A stretch of 64,000 bases of DNA from Cordia subcordata (Eukaryota; Streptophyta; Magnoliopsida; Boraginales; Cordiaceae): NCBI GenBank assembly GCA_028554755.1, contig JAPTOF010000003.1, positions 29,716,001 through 29,780,000 of the forward strand, read 5' to 3'. A program made the position numbers and the translations under genes. Under the pieces are notes generated by a model. It searched no databases, was not told the origin of the DNA, and worked only from the letters and a program-made list of their open reading frames with translations. This document shows, piece after piece, positions 37,718 to 50,434 of the stretch. How positions within the stretch are numbered: position 1 is the first letter of the stretch; the number at the start of each line of letters is the position of its first letter.

Positions 37718-37817
37718 TATATTTATAGATCTAAAACAAAATATGTAAGACTATAAATTTTTCTAAAAAAACTACAAATGTTTGTTTTAATCTTATAAAT
37801 TTTTTTCATAAATTAAT

Positions 37818-38679
37818 GTCATATGGATACACGTGTAATCTCTTGAGGTATTGTTTTTGTCGAAATAGTGGCAACTATTTCCGCTATTTCCCTCAATAAA
37901 TGTGCTTAAAACTATTTGGTTTAAAAGTCCCCGAAAATTGTGAACCCTTAAGACTTTGCAAAGTGCAATCACCAAGAAAGTATAGGGAAAAGGTAAAATC
38001 TAGGCAAGAGGGACAGGTTTCACTGCTCCCTTGGGTTTCTTTGGAAACTCTGCGCACCCTTTTCACTGTTCTGTCTTTGGCATAGGATTACACGAAGGTC
38101 AAACGACCATGGTTAACAAAAAAAAAAAAAAAAAGAAAAGACATATCGAATCTGTCATCTGCTGCCAACTGTGCGAAGAGGAGAAGCGTCACGAGGTTCA
38201 TGATGTTTCAAGCAATTACTAGCTGCCTGCCTCTGCTCAGCTACCATTACTCTCTCTTCCAGCAACTTTAATTTCTTTGAGTTAATGTTCGGTCAATGGT
38301 GGTCGTGTAATTTTCTTCAGCCTGATTGTCTAGTAAAGAGGTATAAAATAGGGAAGACAACAAAAAAAGGTATAAATAGGAGACCATACCAATTATGCTG
38401 TTAGTGAGGTGGTAACAACTTTATTCATATAAAGAAAATAATACAATTTAAATATCAAAAAGTATATTTATTGAAAGAATTTTTTTTACTGTTCTTACTT
38501 ATTTGAGTATTAATCTCAATTTTAATATGATTTAAGAATATTATTCTAAAAAAAGAAAAAGAAACTATATATATGTATCAATCTAATTTAATGACAAAGC
38601 CTGTAAAGAAATTGATATATAGAGTATTCGTTAGACTTTTATTTTTTCATTAAGTTAAAAACACAATATTACGTAACTA

Positions 38680-38716
<37 letters not shown>

Positions 38717-40771
38717 ATAAGGTGTAACTTAATAAACTTCAAATTGGTTTTCTGATTTTTTTAACCACGTAATGATCAGAGTTTCATATATTAATTTATC
38801 TTCTCGATTCACTTGGCTGAGATGTCCACAAGTTTACATCTTTTTAGTTTTCTTTATGATGAGATATTTACTTTAATTATACCTAGCAAAATACATTTAT
38901 TTCAAAAATTATAAATTTCGTAATATGACATGACACTTTATCGTATTTGAGGTCGGACAAGAAACATGAAGTGTAACTTGTTTAAGAAGACTAGCATGAC
39001 ATTTTTGTAGTCGTCCGCACTACTCCATGGATGACTAACGTCCTTTTCATGCATGGGATACTGTGGAGGTTAGGAGGCACAAAAATGGATAAGAGGAGCA
39101 CGCCGGTTTCTGAAGAAATTGGATAAGAGAACAAAATATATTCCTCCATTTAATTTTTCCACGCAAAAAAGTTGCTTTGTTTGAAGAGTTAGCGGTATCA
39201 TTATGAGATAATGTTTTATAGCATGAGAATTATATCACGGTCACGGAAAAGAGGAAAAGAATATGAAATAAAAATTACATTTTATTTACGTTTAGTCATA
39301 CAAATCACTCAATCTTTTCAATGTTTCGTGATTGTCGACTGCATGTTTTGCACCTTCAGAATAGAAAAATCAAGACTGTATAAAAAATTGTAATTATTTT
39401 TATAAAATTGATAATCAAAATTCTCTTATATCAACTGTTTTTTTCATATTAATATTTAAAAAAAGATTAACCATTCATATGTGGTGATTCATGGGTGTAG
39501 GGTCTTGACTCTAAGTTATTTAATTTGTAGCAAGTTAAAATTGTTGACAACTACCATGATCTTTTCTAACTGAATTTTAATTTTATAGTCAAGCGTAAAA
39601 TATAGAGAGAGTTATTATGAAGAAAATGTTGTCTTCTTCTTTGATGAGAGGTTAACATTTTTTATTTTTAATTAATTAAAGTTTAATTTCAATTAGTCAA
39701 AAATATTTTTTCCATTAAATGATTATTCAATGTTATCAAACAACGAAAAAATAGAAAAATACATGTGTTTCTAATAAAACTAGCCAAACGAACACTTAAA
39801 ATTTGAGGTTTTGTACAAAAAAGGAAAAAGCGAGTGAAAGCTAAGAAGGTAGGCCGCAGCTTCGTGCTACTTTCAAGTTTCCAAGGAGGGAACGGAGGCA
39901 CACGTGCCCTCACACATCGGAAAAAAACAAATTGTTTGGTCTCTATCCCCCACATTGAATTTAAATCGAAATTTTCGAAAATTTTGACCACTTATTTCCA
40001 AACCGCAAACCCACTGTGCTCTCACTGAACTAAACGATGCAATTGTCGGCTGCAGTAATATTTTCTGTATAAGCCACAAAATTTAGAAGGCGTTTGGTTT
40101 CGCTTATTTTAAGTGCTTATAAATATATTTTAAAAAATTATTTTCATATTATATATATGTATATATATATATATATTATTTATTACATATAAATACCAAA
40201 TAAGTAAAATCAACACCTCTTGAGCTCGTCCGATTTGTGCACTCGTAGCAACACACGAGTGGAAGTTTGGTCTCGGCCATTTCGACCATTAAGATCTTCC
40301 ATCATGATATTCGTAATAGGACTTATTTTCTGTTTAAAAAAAGTATTTTTTTAAGTATATAGTTGAATTCAAAAACATTAAAATTAAAAAAAATTAATTT
40401 AATTTTTCCAGAAATTAAAAAAATTAGTATATCAAAAAATATTTTTTTTAAAAGTTATAAAATACATTTATATATATAAAAAAACAATGGAACTGTCCTT
40501 GTCTCAATTAAGTCCAACACTTGAGAGATACTTCCCCATATATGGAGAGCTTGTTTGGAACTAACGTTTAGTTAAATAATAATAATAATAATAATAATCT
40601 TATAAAAGAAAACATAAATGATGTGTAAATTTAATGAAAAAAATTAAATTAAAAAGACTAATTTTAAATTTTGGAAAAAGCACTTATATTTTGCTTTTTC
40701 TCAAACTATGTTTGTTAAAAATTATAGACTTTAGACTTTAGATTTATGTATGTACTTTTTATTAATTACAA
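37818..40771. other. Gene-free AT-rich spacer
   Basis: A17 at 38120-38135, (AT)n at 38682-38713 and an AAT run at 40576-40600. ORFs on both strands around 39689-40079 overlap each other and lack family features. Confidence 0.35.
38682..38713. repeat. (AT)n microsatellite
   Basis: Sixteen perfect units. Confidence 0.95.
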
Positions 40772-41239
40772 AGGTAAAATACATGTTATCCCGCAGTAGT
40801 TTGTCAAATTAATTAATTACTTTACGTGTTTCAAAACTTACTTCATTACCCCATGCTTTTTAAAAGATGGCACATAATCTCTTGCATTGACTTTTTCATT
40901 CAAATTAATTTATCATGTATTATAAGTGCCTTTTTTGGGTATTTATGAGCATTAAAACGGACAATATATTACATATTTTCACCAAAAAAAATCTTATTTT
41001 TCAGCTAACAATGATTAGATAATAACAGAAAAGTAAGCAATTGTTTCACCTCTTATAAAGTACAAGGCAATAATGTAGTTAATTTTGAAACACAGGAGAG
41101 GTAATCATCCAATTAGATAAATCACAAAAGATAATGTGCTACATTTGGAAAAGTACTGGAGAATAATATAATAAGTTTTAAAACATAAGGGTAATCAGCT
41201 AATTAAACAAATTATAGGGGAATAACATGCATTTTATCT
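40772..41239. mobile_element. Inverted-repeat element (468 bp)
   Basis: Left end AGGTAAAATACATGTTATCC; reverse-complemented right end AGATAAAATGCATGTTATTC. Similarity runs inward for about 90 bp (AATTAATTACTTTACGTGTT against AATTAGCTGATTACCCTTATG). No coding. Resembles the 36777 element in style but not in sequence. Target duplication not visible. Confidence 0.6.
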
Positions 41240-41323
41240 TTATTTTTAATAATTACAACATACATATAGTATTTCTTTTACTATACATATTAAACATATT
41301 ACATCAATAAAAATAATAACCAA

Positions 41324-41707
41324 TTATTTGTAACATTTGTATTCAGTTTATAATAGCTTGGTTACTACTACTATCATCAAAAGACTTAAGCATTTTGCGC
41401 TAGTTTGCTAGGCTTACTTGTGATGACGGACCAATAGTTAGGCTTGAGTCATATGTGGTATTAGAGCAAACTCTCGGTGGATTTTATGTCGTCTGAGATT
41501 CTCGACTATAGTAATGTTTTGTTTCTGGCAGAGATGAGGATGTTAGGGGAGTCTATAATGTCCCTCCCAATCTCACATATCAGTTATTTGCAAGATTTTT
41601 ATTCAATTTATAATGATTTGGATTCACTATTACCATAATTATAGGGTTTAAACATTTTGGACCACTTAGCTAAACTTACTTGTGGTGGCAAGCTAGTATT
41701 TGGGCCT
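41324..41707 (+). mobile_element. TRIM-like miniature LTR retroelement
   Basis: Two 124-bp direct repeats, 41324-41447 and 41584-41707 (both start TTATTTG; shared words CTTACTTGTG, AGCATTTTG/AACATTTTG, AATAGTTAGGCTT/AGTATTTGGGCCT). TGGTATTAGAGC at 41456-41467, just after the first repeat, differs by one base from the plant initiator-tRNA-Met primer site TGGTATCAGAGC. A purine-rich AGAGATGAGGA at 41530-41540 precedes TGTTAGGGGAGTCTATAATG, a likely second LTR start. Internal region of about 70 bp. The 5' end of the first LTR is diverged or lost. Confidence 0.65.
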
Positions 41708-42949
41708 AAATAATTACAAAAAATAAAAAATAAACTAAATAAAATGAGAGTCAAGGTTTTATATTAATGTTTTTCATACTAAGAATATACAAGCTTTAGA
41801 AAGAAATTACGATGTTGATATTTTTCATATTAAAAATATACATACATTACAGAATTTTGAGTAGTAACTTAACTTTTTAATTGAACATAAATTCTCGAAA
41901 AGGAAAAAAGAGGTAGATTAGATACAAATATCTTGTCAAAACTTAAGGTCAATGAGAGCCAAGATATATAAAAAATGGATCCGCCTTTTATCTCAAATAT
42001 ATAAAAAGAACTTAACGAAGTTTATGTTGGCTTTTTTCTTTCTTGGTAAACTAATGGCATCAAAGATAAAATTAATTAATGACACATGCAAAAATTACTT
42101 TCTTTCCCACTAAATAGAAAATTAGTTTTTTCGTGTATGATCATACAGGATGAATATCTATATAGACTTTCACGGTCAAATTTAATTCCTAGAAATAATT
42201 AAAGAGACAAGCTTTCATTAGTATTTGCAGTTATATCGCGGAATCTCTGAATTTAATGTGGAGCTTTCATTGCGCACCTAATTACATTATTACTCGACAT
42301 TTTAATTAAAAACGTTTGGTTGCAACTGCAGGGCCATTTGAGTACATACAACAACAACAATTACAGCTGCATATATTAAATAGAATATGACCGGCCTTTA
42401 CTTCTATCACCTGTATAAAATTAATAGGAAAGGATTTTCTGTTCTGTCTCTTAAATAAAACCTGGCATGTAATAAATAAACATAAGGCTAAAATTGGAAC
42501 ATAAATTCTAGTCCTATATTAATATAACCCCTTTACTAAATTCTTTCATAATTTCTATTTATTTCTTTGCCTATGTTTCAGATAACATTCATCATTTGTT
42601 AAAATAATAGCAAAATACAATGTAAGACGAAATTATTCACGATGGTAATATTTGTCCACCATGCTAATTGTTGTGTCTCGCAATCATTTCCAACGCATGA
42701 AGAAAACTACTCCATACAAGTCGTAAAAATCAAGCATACTTCTACAAGGCTCTTGCCGAAATGAAAATGTAAATGCATTCACGCTTGCACGCACATACTT
42801 ATAACTAGTACTCATTTCCATATTATTATTATTTAAATTTTTGTGTATGTAGTAAAAGAATGTATCAGCCCTTAATATGCAAGGGCCTTAAATGTATTAA
42901 CTTGTCGTACATGTAAAATTTAAGAAAGAGCTGAATTCACTTTAAGTTC

Positions 42950-42983
<34 letters not shown>

Positions 42984-43447
42984 CTTCAAATAATTTATAT
43001 TGTTTATAACTACTTTGACTGTTTGAGTTTAGTCACTATTGTTTAAAAGATTATCCATTTAATCTTCAATTTTTGTAAAAAAAAAAAAAATTAATTTGGT
43101 ACTCATTATTTCAAAATACTCAATTTTATCTCTATTAATTAGTTGCATGACAATCTGATGACCATCGTTGAGGATTAAATTGAAGATTGAGTGAATCACT
43201 TTTTACAAACATTAAGATTAAAATCACTTTTAAAACAAAAAGATCAAATTAACACTTTCTAAAAGCATTAAAGACGAGATAAATCGCTTTGACAATTTTA
43301 TTGTTTACATAAAGCAATTAAAATTACAAAAAGATATGTGTACATGTATAATTTCAAATTGAAAAAGAAATATGCAGCTGTAAGGGAAGGACAGCTAGCC
43401 TGATAAAAACAAAGCAGAGAGAAACTACCAGTGTCACTTGTCCACAA
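41708..43447. other. Spacer upstream of HSL1
   Basis: AT-rich, with (TA)n at 42953-42980. No supported gene. The last few hundred bases are the presumed HSL1 promoter. Confidence 0.35.
42953..42980. repeat. (TA)n microsatellite
   Basis: Fourteen TA units. Confidence 0.9.
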
Positions 43448-43455
43448 TATAAATT
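43448..43455 (+). promoter_or_regulatory. Possible TATA box of HSL1
   Basis: TATAAATT 204 bases upstream of the start codon, followed by a CT-rich leader (43530-43620). Position is plausible, but not proven, for a leader of about 170 nt. Confidence 0.3.
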
Positions 43456-43658
43456 AAACAATTCATGCAAAGTAGTCTCCTTGAGGGCTGCTTGAAACAT
43501 GTCATAGTCACTCCTTTACCACCCGCAAAAAGCACTTTCTACTCTCTCTCAACGAGGCGTTGAAATTTCTGATTTTCTTCTACTCCAGGCTGCTTCGCCT
43601 CTCTACTCCTCTGCCCGCTTAAACTGCTTCTTAACAAGCAGCAGCTTCATCAATCGCC

Positions 43659-46600
43659 ATGCTCCTGCAACTCATCATATTGCTGCTGGTGACATTGCCA
43701 TTTTCGGTTTGCTTAAACCAAGAAGGCGAGCTTCTTCACCAAGTGAAGCTCGCCTTGGACGACCCTGATGGCGTCTTGTCCAGCTGGAACCGGCGCGACG
43801 ACACGCCGTGCAACTGGTTCGGCGTGTTGTGTGATCCCAACACGAGGTCCGTCACGTCTCTTGATCTCAACAATGCCAACCTTTACGGGCCCTTTATGAT
43901 CAGCCCTCTCTGTCGCCTCCAGAATCTCACATACATCTCTTTCTACAACAACAATATCAACTCCACCCTTTCGGAGTTTGAAGGGGACGCGTGTCGTTCT
44001 CTGGTTTACTTGAGTCTCGGGCAGAATCTTCTCACCGGACAGCTGCCGGAGACTCTGGCGGACCTTCCCAATTTGAAGTATTTGGACTTGACCGGGAATA
44101 ATTTCTCTGGTGAAATTCCGGCGAGGTTTGGGGGCTTCCGGCAGCTCGAGGTGCTCTCTTTGGTGGCTAATTTGCTCGAAGGGACGATTCCGGCCGAGTT
44201 GGGGAACGTTTCGAGCTTAAAACAGTTGAATCTGTCTTACAACGCCTTTTCGCCGGGTCGGATCCCGCCGGAGCTTGGGAACTTGACGAATCTCCAGGTG
44301 CTCTGGTTGACGGACTGTAATTTAGTGGGTGAGATTCCTGACTCGCTGTGTCGACTCGGTAAGCTTGTGGATTTGGATTTGGCTATCAACAATTTAGTGG
44401 GTCAAATACCGAGTTCGCTCGCTGAAATGACCAGTCTTGTCCAAATCGAGCTGTACAACAACTCACTGACGGGTGAGCTACCCGTCAAAGGGTGGTCAAA
44501 TATGACGGCGCTGAGGTTACTGGACGCGTCAATGAACGGGTTGACTGGGACGATTCCTACCGAGTTGTGTGATTTGCCACTCGAATCACTCAACTTGTAT
44601 GAGAATAGACTGGAAGGCGAATTGCCTGAAAGCATAACCTACTCGCCGAATTTGTATGAGCTCAGGCTGTTTGAGAATAAGCTTAGTGGAACTATACCTA
44701 AAGATCTTGGTAAAAACTCTCCTTTACTGTGGATTGATCTTTCACAGAATAAGTTTTCAGGAGAGATCCCTGAATTCTTGTGCGAAAAGGGTGTTCTAGA
44801 GGAAGTTCTGATGATATATAATTCACTTTCTGGTGAAATTCCGGCAAGATTAGGTGAATGCCAGAGTTTGACTCGTGTGAGGTTGTCTCATAATAACTTC
44901 TCCGGCGAGGTTCCAGCTGCTGTCTGGGGTTTGCCGCATGTGTCACTGCTAGACCTTGCTGACAACTCATTCTCTGGTGGGATTGCGAAATCTATAGCCG
45001 GTGCTTCAAATTTATCGGAGTTGGTCATATCCAATAACAGTTTTTTGGGTAGTATACCAGAGGAGATAGGCTTCTTGGGGAAGTTGTTGGATTTTTCCGG
45101 CCATGATAATCGATTTTCGGGCCATCTGCCGGTTAGTATAGTGAATCTCGGGCAGTTAGGGAAGCTTGATCTTCACAATAATGAGTTGTCTGAGGAGCTT
45201 CCCAGTGGGATGCATTCTTGGAAGAAGTTGTACGAGTTGAATTTGGCAAATAATGATTTATCAGGGAATATTCCTGAGGAAATTGGGAGCTTATCAGTGT
45301 TGAATTATCTCGACTTATCAGGCAATCAGTTTTCAGGGAAAATTCCACTTGGTTTGCAGAATTTGAAGCTCAATCAGCTGAATTTATCAAATAATCGCCT
45401 TTCAGGTGATATTCCACCAATGTATGCTAAGGCAATGTATAAAGATAGCTTTTTGGGCAATCCAGGTCTTTGTGGAGGTATAGAGGGGTTGTGTGCTGGA
45501 AGAACTGAAACCAGGAATGCAGGTTCTGTTTGGTTGCTGAGATCAATCTTTATGCTTGCTGGATTGGTCTTAATCATCGGTGTTGTTTGGTTCTATTGGA
45601 AGTATAGGAACTTCAAGAAGGCAAATATGGCTATTGATAGATCAAAGTGGACATTGATGTCTTTCCATAAGTTGGGATTTCAGGAATCCGAGATATTGGA
45701 TGCTCTTGATGAAGATAATCTTATCGGAAGCGGGTCTTCTGGGAAGGTGTACAAAGTTGTTCTCAGTAACGGTGGAGCTGTTGCTGTGAAAAAGCTATGG
45801 GGAAGGTCGAAATTGGCAGACGAGAGTACTGATGTTGAGAAGGGTGATGACTTGCAGAACGATGGCTTTCAAGCAGAGGTCGAGACATTAGGAAAAATTA
45901 GGCATAAGAACATTGTGAGGCTGTGGTGTTGCTGTTCTACAAGGGACCGTAAGCTTCTGGTTTATGAGTACATGCCTAATGGTAGCTTGGGTGATCTGCT
46001 TCACAGTAGCAAGAGTGCCTTGTTAGACTGGCCCATAAGGTGTAAGATAGCCATGGATGCTGCAGAGGGTTTGTCTTATTTACATCATGACTGTGCTCCT
46101 CCAATTGTTCACAGAGATGTTAAGTCGAACAATATCTTGTTAGATAGCGACTTTGGAGCTCGAGTTGCAGATTTCGGTGTTGCCAAGGTGGTTGATGCGA
46201 ATGGAAAAGCCACCAAGTCGATGTCTGTCATTGCAGGGTCTTGTGGTTACATTGCACCAGGTTAGTGGGTAAACTTTGTATTTCTTAATCAAATTTGTTA
46301 TTTGCTTATTGATTTGTTGTTCCTTTGTGATGATCCTCTGTAGTTATTATTTAAACTAGGCTGATTGTAGTGCAAACTAGTACTAATCTTGTATGTTATG
46401 CCTGGGGAATAATTTTTTCAAACTAGATTGTAGTGCAAACTAGTTGTTGCTTTGATTCATTTATATGCACGAATTTAAAACTAGAAATGGTTATACTTGT
46501 TTTGATGAATCTATGGCAGCTGATAAAGATTAGGACGGTGGTAGCTTAGGTGTAGGAGGTGAGTTCACCCCTGATTGCACTGTTTGATTCAAAGGTCGTT

Positions 46601-47090
46601 TACTATCTGCTTACTGAGTTGCTTTTTTGCAACTGCAACTAGTTATTAATTTGCTCTACTTGATCTAATTCTCAAGTTATTGCAATGCAACGCAGAATAT
46701 GCATATACACTTCGGGTGAACGAGAAGAGTGACATTTACAGCTTCGGTGTGGTTATGCTCGAGTTGGTCACAGGGAGGCGCCCGGTTGATCCTGAATACG
46801 GGGAAAAGGATTTGGTGAAGTGGGTGTGCACTACTTTAGACCAGAAGGGAGTGGACCTTGTAATTGATCCAAAGCTTGATTCTTGTTTCAAGGAGGAAAT
46901 ATGCAAAGTCCTGAACATTGGCCTTCTTTGCACTAGCCCCCTCCCCATAAATCGCCCTTCTATGCGACGGGTGGTGAAGATGTTGCAAGAAGTAGTAGCC
47001 ACTGGAAACCAGCACAAGCCTGCCAATAAAGATGGCAAATTAACTCCATATTACTACGAAGACACCTCCGATCATGGAAGTATAGCTTGA
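43659..47090 (+). CDS. HSL1: HAESA-LIKE 1 LRR receptor kinase
   Basis: Plasma-membrane receptor kinase of the HAESA clade, receptors for IDA/IDL and CLE9/10-type peptides that work with SERK co-receptors. Exons 43659-46260 and 46696-47090; the junction G|AA restores GYIAPEYAYTL. Total 998 residues, the usual length. Signal peptide 1-18 (LLQLIILLLVTLPFSVC), LRR cap with CNWFGVLC, about 20 LRRs to residue 600, membrane helix about 622-647, kinase about 680-970 with GSGSSGKVYK, Lys in AVAVKKLW, HRDVKSNN and DFGVAK intact, so it should be catalytically active. The ending KLTPYYYEDTSDHGSIA is diagnostic of HSL1 rather than HAESA (from memory). The single intron in the kinase activation segment is the family position. 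Leader contains a CT-rich tract and no long uORF. Confidence 0.96.
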
Positions 47091-48730
47091 CACTCATTAG
47101 TATTTCTACATTGGCCACAAAGATGGCCCTAATAGAAGATAATGTTCGTTGTTCATCGGCCCTTTCCTCCCGGTCCCCTCCTTGTTTGCTGCTACAAATG
47201 ACGGGACAGAAGAAAGAGAAAGCCGAGGCAAAAAGGGAAACGGAGGAGACGGAAGAGTAACCAGTTGACGCTGTTCGGTGTTTTGAAAATTAATCACCCA
47301 CCAAAGTTTTGCACCTTGCAAGTTTAAAAGCTATCTGCATTAATATCCTTATTGCTCGAGTGTGCTAGCTGAATGCACTGTTTGTTGATAGTGATCTTTT
47401 TTTTTTGTCTCTAGCATTTCTCGGGAGATTTCTTTTCTTTTGGTGGTTGTAATGATAGCAGTTATCTTAATAGTAACTACTAGGGAGTGGACTCTTTTCG
47501 TGTATGATGTGCCAAGTTTTTTTCACCAGAATGGGAATCTTTCACTTAAATTCATGCATAGCTCCCTCTCTGGCTCCTTTATTAGCTCCCATCGAAATTT
47601 TCTTTAGAACGACATTCATTTATTTCGAACAAAAGAACTTAACAATGGATGGTGACGCCATAGCCGTTGCTTCGTCGACTTTTGTTTAGTAGAGAGAGCA
47701 TTTGCGGAGGAGTGATGACTGACGAGTGTCAATTTAAGAGGCAGTGTGGTTGGTTAGTCCATTATGACCCCCCTCACAAATGGCCCCTCCGATGCTGATG
47801 GCTCAAATTGCACCACTACTTTTTTTAAATATATCTACCTATCCATTTCAAATATCGTTAAGACATCCCAAGGCTTATCCTGGGTGGCATTGTTGTATTT
47901 TCCAGCAAACACGTCAATCAAGTCCACGCGTGTGCCTTTTTCTCTTTTCCTTTTTTGTTTTTTTGTTTTTTTTTTCAAACATCTTACCACAATTCAACCC
48001 CAACTCTAGTGAAATTCGAACTAGGTCAATTACTTTTTTGACAGAAGTCTTGGTCACTAGCACACGTGTGTATGTATTTGTTTCTTGTTTCTTGTTACTT
48101 TTTGGCAAAAGTTTGGACTCCATATTTGTGAAACAGTTTATGGTGTCCGAGATCAGCTCCAGAGCCAGTTTCTTCAATTAGGAAACTTAGCGAATGCTAT
48201 TGAAATCATTTTTTAGCAGCCATCACATGTTTACCTTTTATTGCAACAGTAATTTCTTCTGGCATTTTGTGGCTGACAGCACCGTGAACATAATGGGGAG
48301 TCCCAATTTTGATCTCTCTATTTCACCAAAAAAATATTTTTGATAGATTTTTATACAATTCAAAACAGTAGTCCTCTCTACTATTATGGTTTACAGATAA
48401 ACCTGTGAGCCAAACTCACCTTGGCTACAGCTTGGCTTACTAAACAAGTTACTCTGCCTGGTTTGAACTTAGCTTCTCCTAGCCCATACTTCTAATATAG
48501 CTCATGCTCGAGTCATTCATTTATTTATTTTTTTGAGTGACATGGTAGCCATACATAGCTTTGACGTCTACAACACAAAATATTCCTGTTATGTTGTTAA
48601 ACACAAATGAGGTATCGAAAGAGCGGCAAAGAAAGACTTAACATAAATTGGATTGAGACGTGTGCACGGAGCAGGAAGAAATTTGTACCGTTAAATTCAT
48701 ATAACTAATCCTATTTATTAGCTGGAATAA
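47091..48730. other. HSL1 3' region and spacer
   Basis: HSL1 3' UTR at the start, then AT-rich spacer with T runs at 47399-47406 and 47941-47977. Small ORFs here have no family features. Confidence 0.35.
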
Positions 48731-48964
48731 GTGTCTGTTTGGATTAATTTTTTTTTTAGGAAAAAGTATTTTTTTTCCCCCTGAAAAAGTTATATTACTT
48801 TTACAATAACTACTTGATTTGGTTTTCAAAAAAACTGCAACTCTGAAAAAAGCTCAAATACAACTTTTTTTAGATGCCAAAATTTTCAACTTCTAAAAAA
48901 AATTATTTTTTTTTAAAAATTGTTAAAAAAAACGCTTTTAAAAAAAACTAATCCAAATGAACCC
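48731..48964. mobile_element. Tourist-like MITE, copy 4 of 5 (234 bp)
   Basis: Starts GTGTCTGTTTGGATTAATT and ends CTAATCCAAATGAACCC, with TAA on both sides (48728-48730, 48965-48967). In reverse orientation the core matches the 4269 and 59270 copies (AACTTTTTCAGG.GAAAAAAA, ATAGTTATTG). Confidence 0.85.
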
Positions 48965-48967
48965 TAA

Positions 48968-49853
48968 AGCTTAATTCAGTTATATTTGGTTTGATTAGCC
49001 TAAAGGATTTGGATAGCTAGCACAATCTTGACTGTGGAAAGCAATCCGTTGAGCCAATACATTAACATTTCACTGCAGTATCTTTTGGTGTATATATTTA
49101 ATTGTCTCTGTTTCTGGTTGGAATTTAATTGTGTTTCTTCAATGAGGATAACTCATGGCTGGTGGAAGCTTAAATTTTGTGGGTCAAAATATGCAAAAGT
49201 CCAAATCCATTTTCAGGGTTAACATTTATGCAGAAAACACGGGCGTAGGTTTTGTAGTTTACTAGCCCAATACCTGCGGCAGATGGGCATTCCAAACCCT
49301 TTAAATAAGAGTAAATGATATTGATAATTTACTCTCTAGGACAAGGATATTATTTTCCATAATGGGGGATATAAGACTGATGAAAAATATTGTTCACGGG
49401 CCATTGTATGGACCAGAATGGAAGATGGGTCATTTCCGATGGTAGGCTGATGTGGGCCTATATTTGAAAAGCCTTCCCAAAATTATCGATAAGTGAAGAT
49501 TGTCTGGTAAAGTCAGTTGTTGGACGCGCAGTGCTCCTCACCCAATGTTATTTGCTTATATCTTGGAAATTAGACCACATTATCGAAGATTTCAAAATGA
49601 TTATTACTGAGATACCCTTCTATCTGATTTTAATGCATTAAGAGATTGGCAAATCAATCGACAGATTGGGTAGCCAAAAAAAGGTATAAAAGATACTTTG
49701 ACCTATAACTTGATGGAGAATACCCTTTTCTCTACTTGCTCTATTTCTAAAAGACCAAAAACTTGTCTGGTGCAATTAGCAGATTAGGTAGCAGATAACT
49801 GTTATTTTTAGCAGTTAACGGATAATTATTTCATTAGCAAATTATTTTAGATG
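48968..49853. other. Spacer between two mobile elements
   Basis: AT-rich; nothing recognised. Confidence 0.3.
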
Positions 49854-50434
49854 TGTTCGATAAAACTAGCTATTAGGTTAGCTGGTAAATGCAAAATTAT
49901 AAAAAAAAAGATAATAGTACCGGGTTATTATTGTTGTTGTTGTTATTATTATTATTGAAATAATTAAGATAATTTATTTTATGATTAAATATATTTTTTA
50001 AAATTAATATTTTATTATTAAAGCATAATAAAATTACTTTTTTTGATAAATTAATTTTATTAATGTCATAAAAAAATATTTTTATTATAGACATATTTTA
50101 ATTGATTGAAAATTTATATTTTTAAAGAAAAATAATAAATGGATGAATAAGACTTATACTTGTTAATATATTTTGATGTGGATAGAATTTGAAATTAATT
50201 TTTATATTATTTTGTATTTATATTTGTGAAAGAAAATTAAAAATGTAAAGATAGATCAGATAGAGGTAAAATTACCAAAAAGATATTAGAGAGAGCATAG
50301 TATTATTGTATAAAAAAAAAAGATAAAACACTAAACTCTATCTTGAAACACTAATAATATTAAATTTTTCACAAACACTACTTTAAACACTAGTTAAAAT
50401 ATAAATATTATTTAAAATATTGTTTTATCGAACA
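49854..50434. mobile_element. Terminal-inverted-repeat element, family B copy 2 (581 bp)
   Basis: Perfect 13-bp inverted ends: TGTTCGATAAAAC at 49854-49866 and its reverse complement at 50422-50434. Body aligns with 14283-14814. A GTT/ATT triplet run near 49927-49957 corresponds to one near 14342-14365. No coding. Target duplication not obvious. Confidence 0.75.

Larger units (their letters stand above)
36635..37815. repeat. Outer palindromic element split by an inserted inverted-repeat element
   Basis: Left arm about 36635-36776 and right arm 37718-37815 are imperfect reverse complements: AATAAAAATTTATAGGTCT and ACATTTGTAGTAATTTTTAG on the left match ATTTATAAGATTAAAACAAAC and ACATTTGTAGTTTTTTTAG on the reverse-complemented right. 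The insertion at 36777-37717 sits at their centre. Confidence 0.6.

Noticed and set aside
39689..40079. Overlapping ORFs on both strands
   Set aside because: Mutually exclusive frames, no motifs; chance in AT-rich sequence.
44402..45577. Several minus-strand ORFs across HSL1
   Set aside because: Antisense shadows of the LRR coding sequence.
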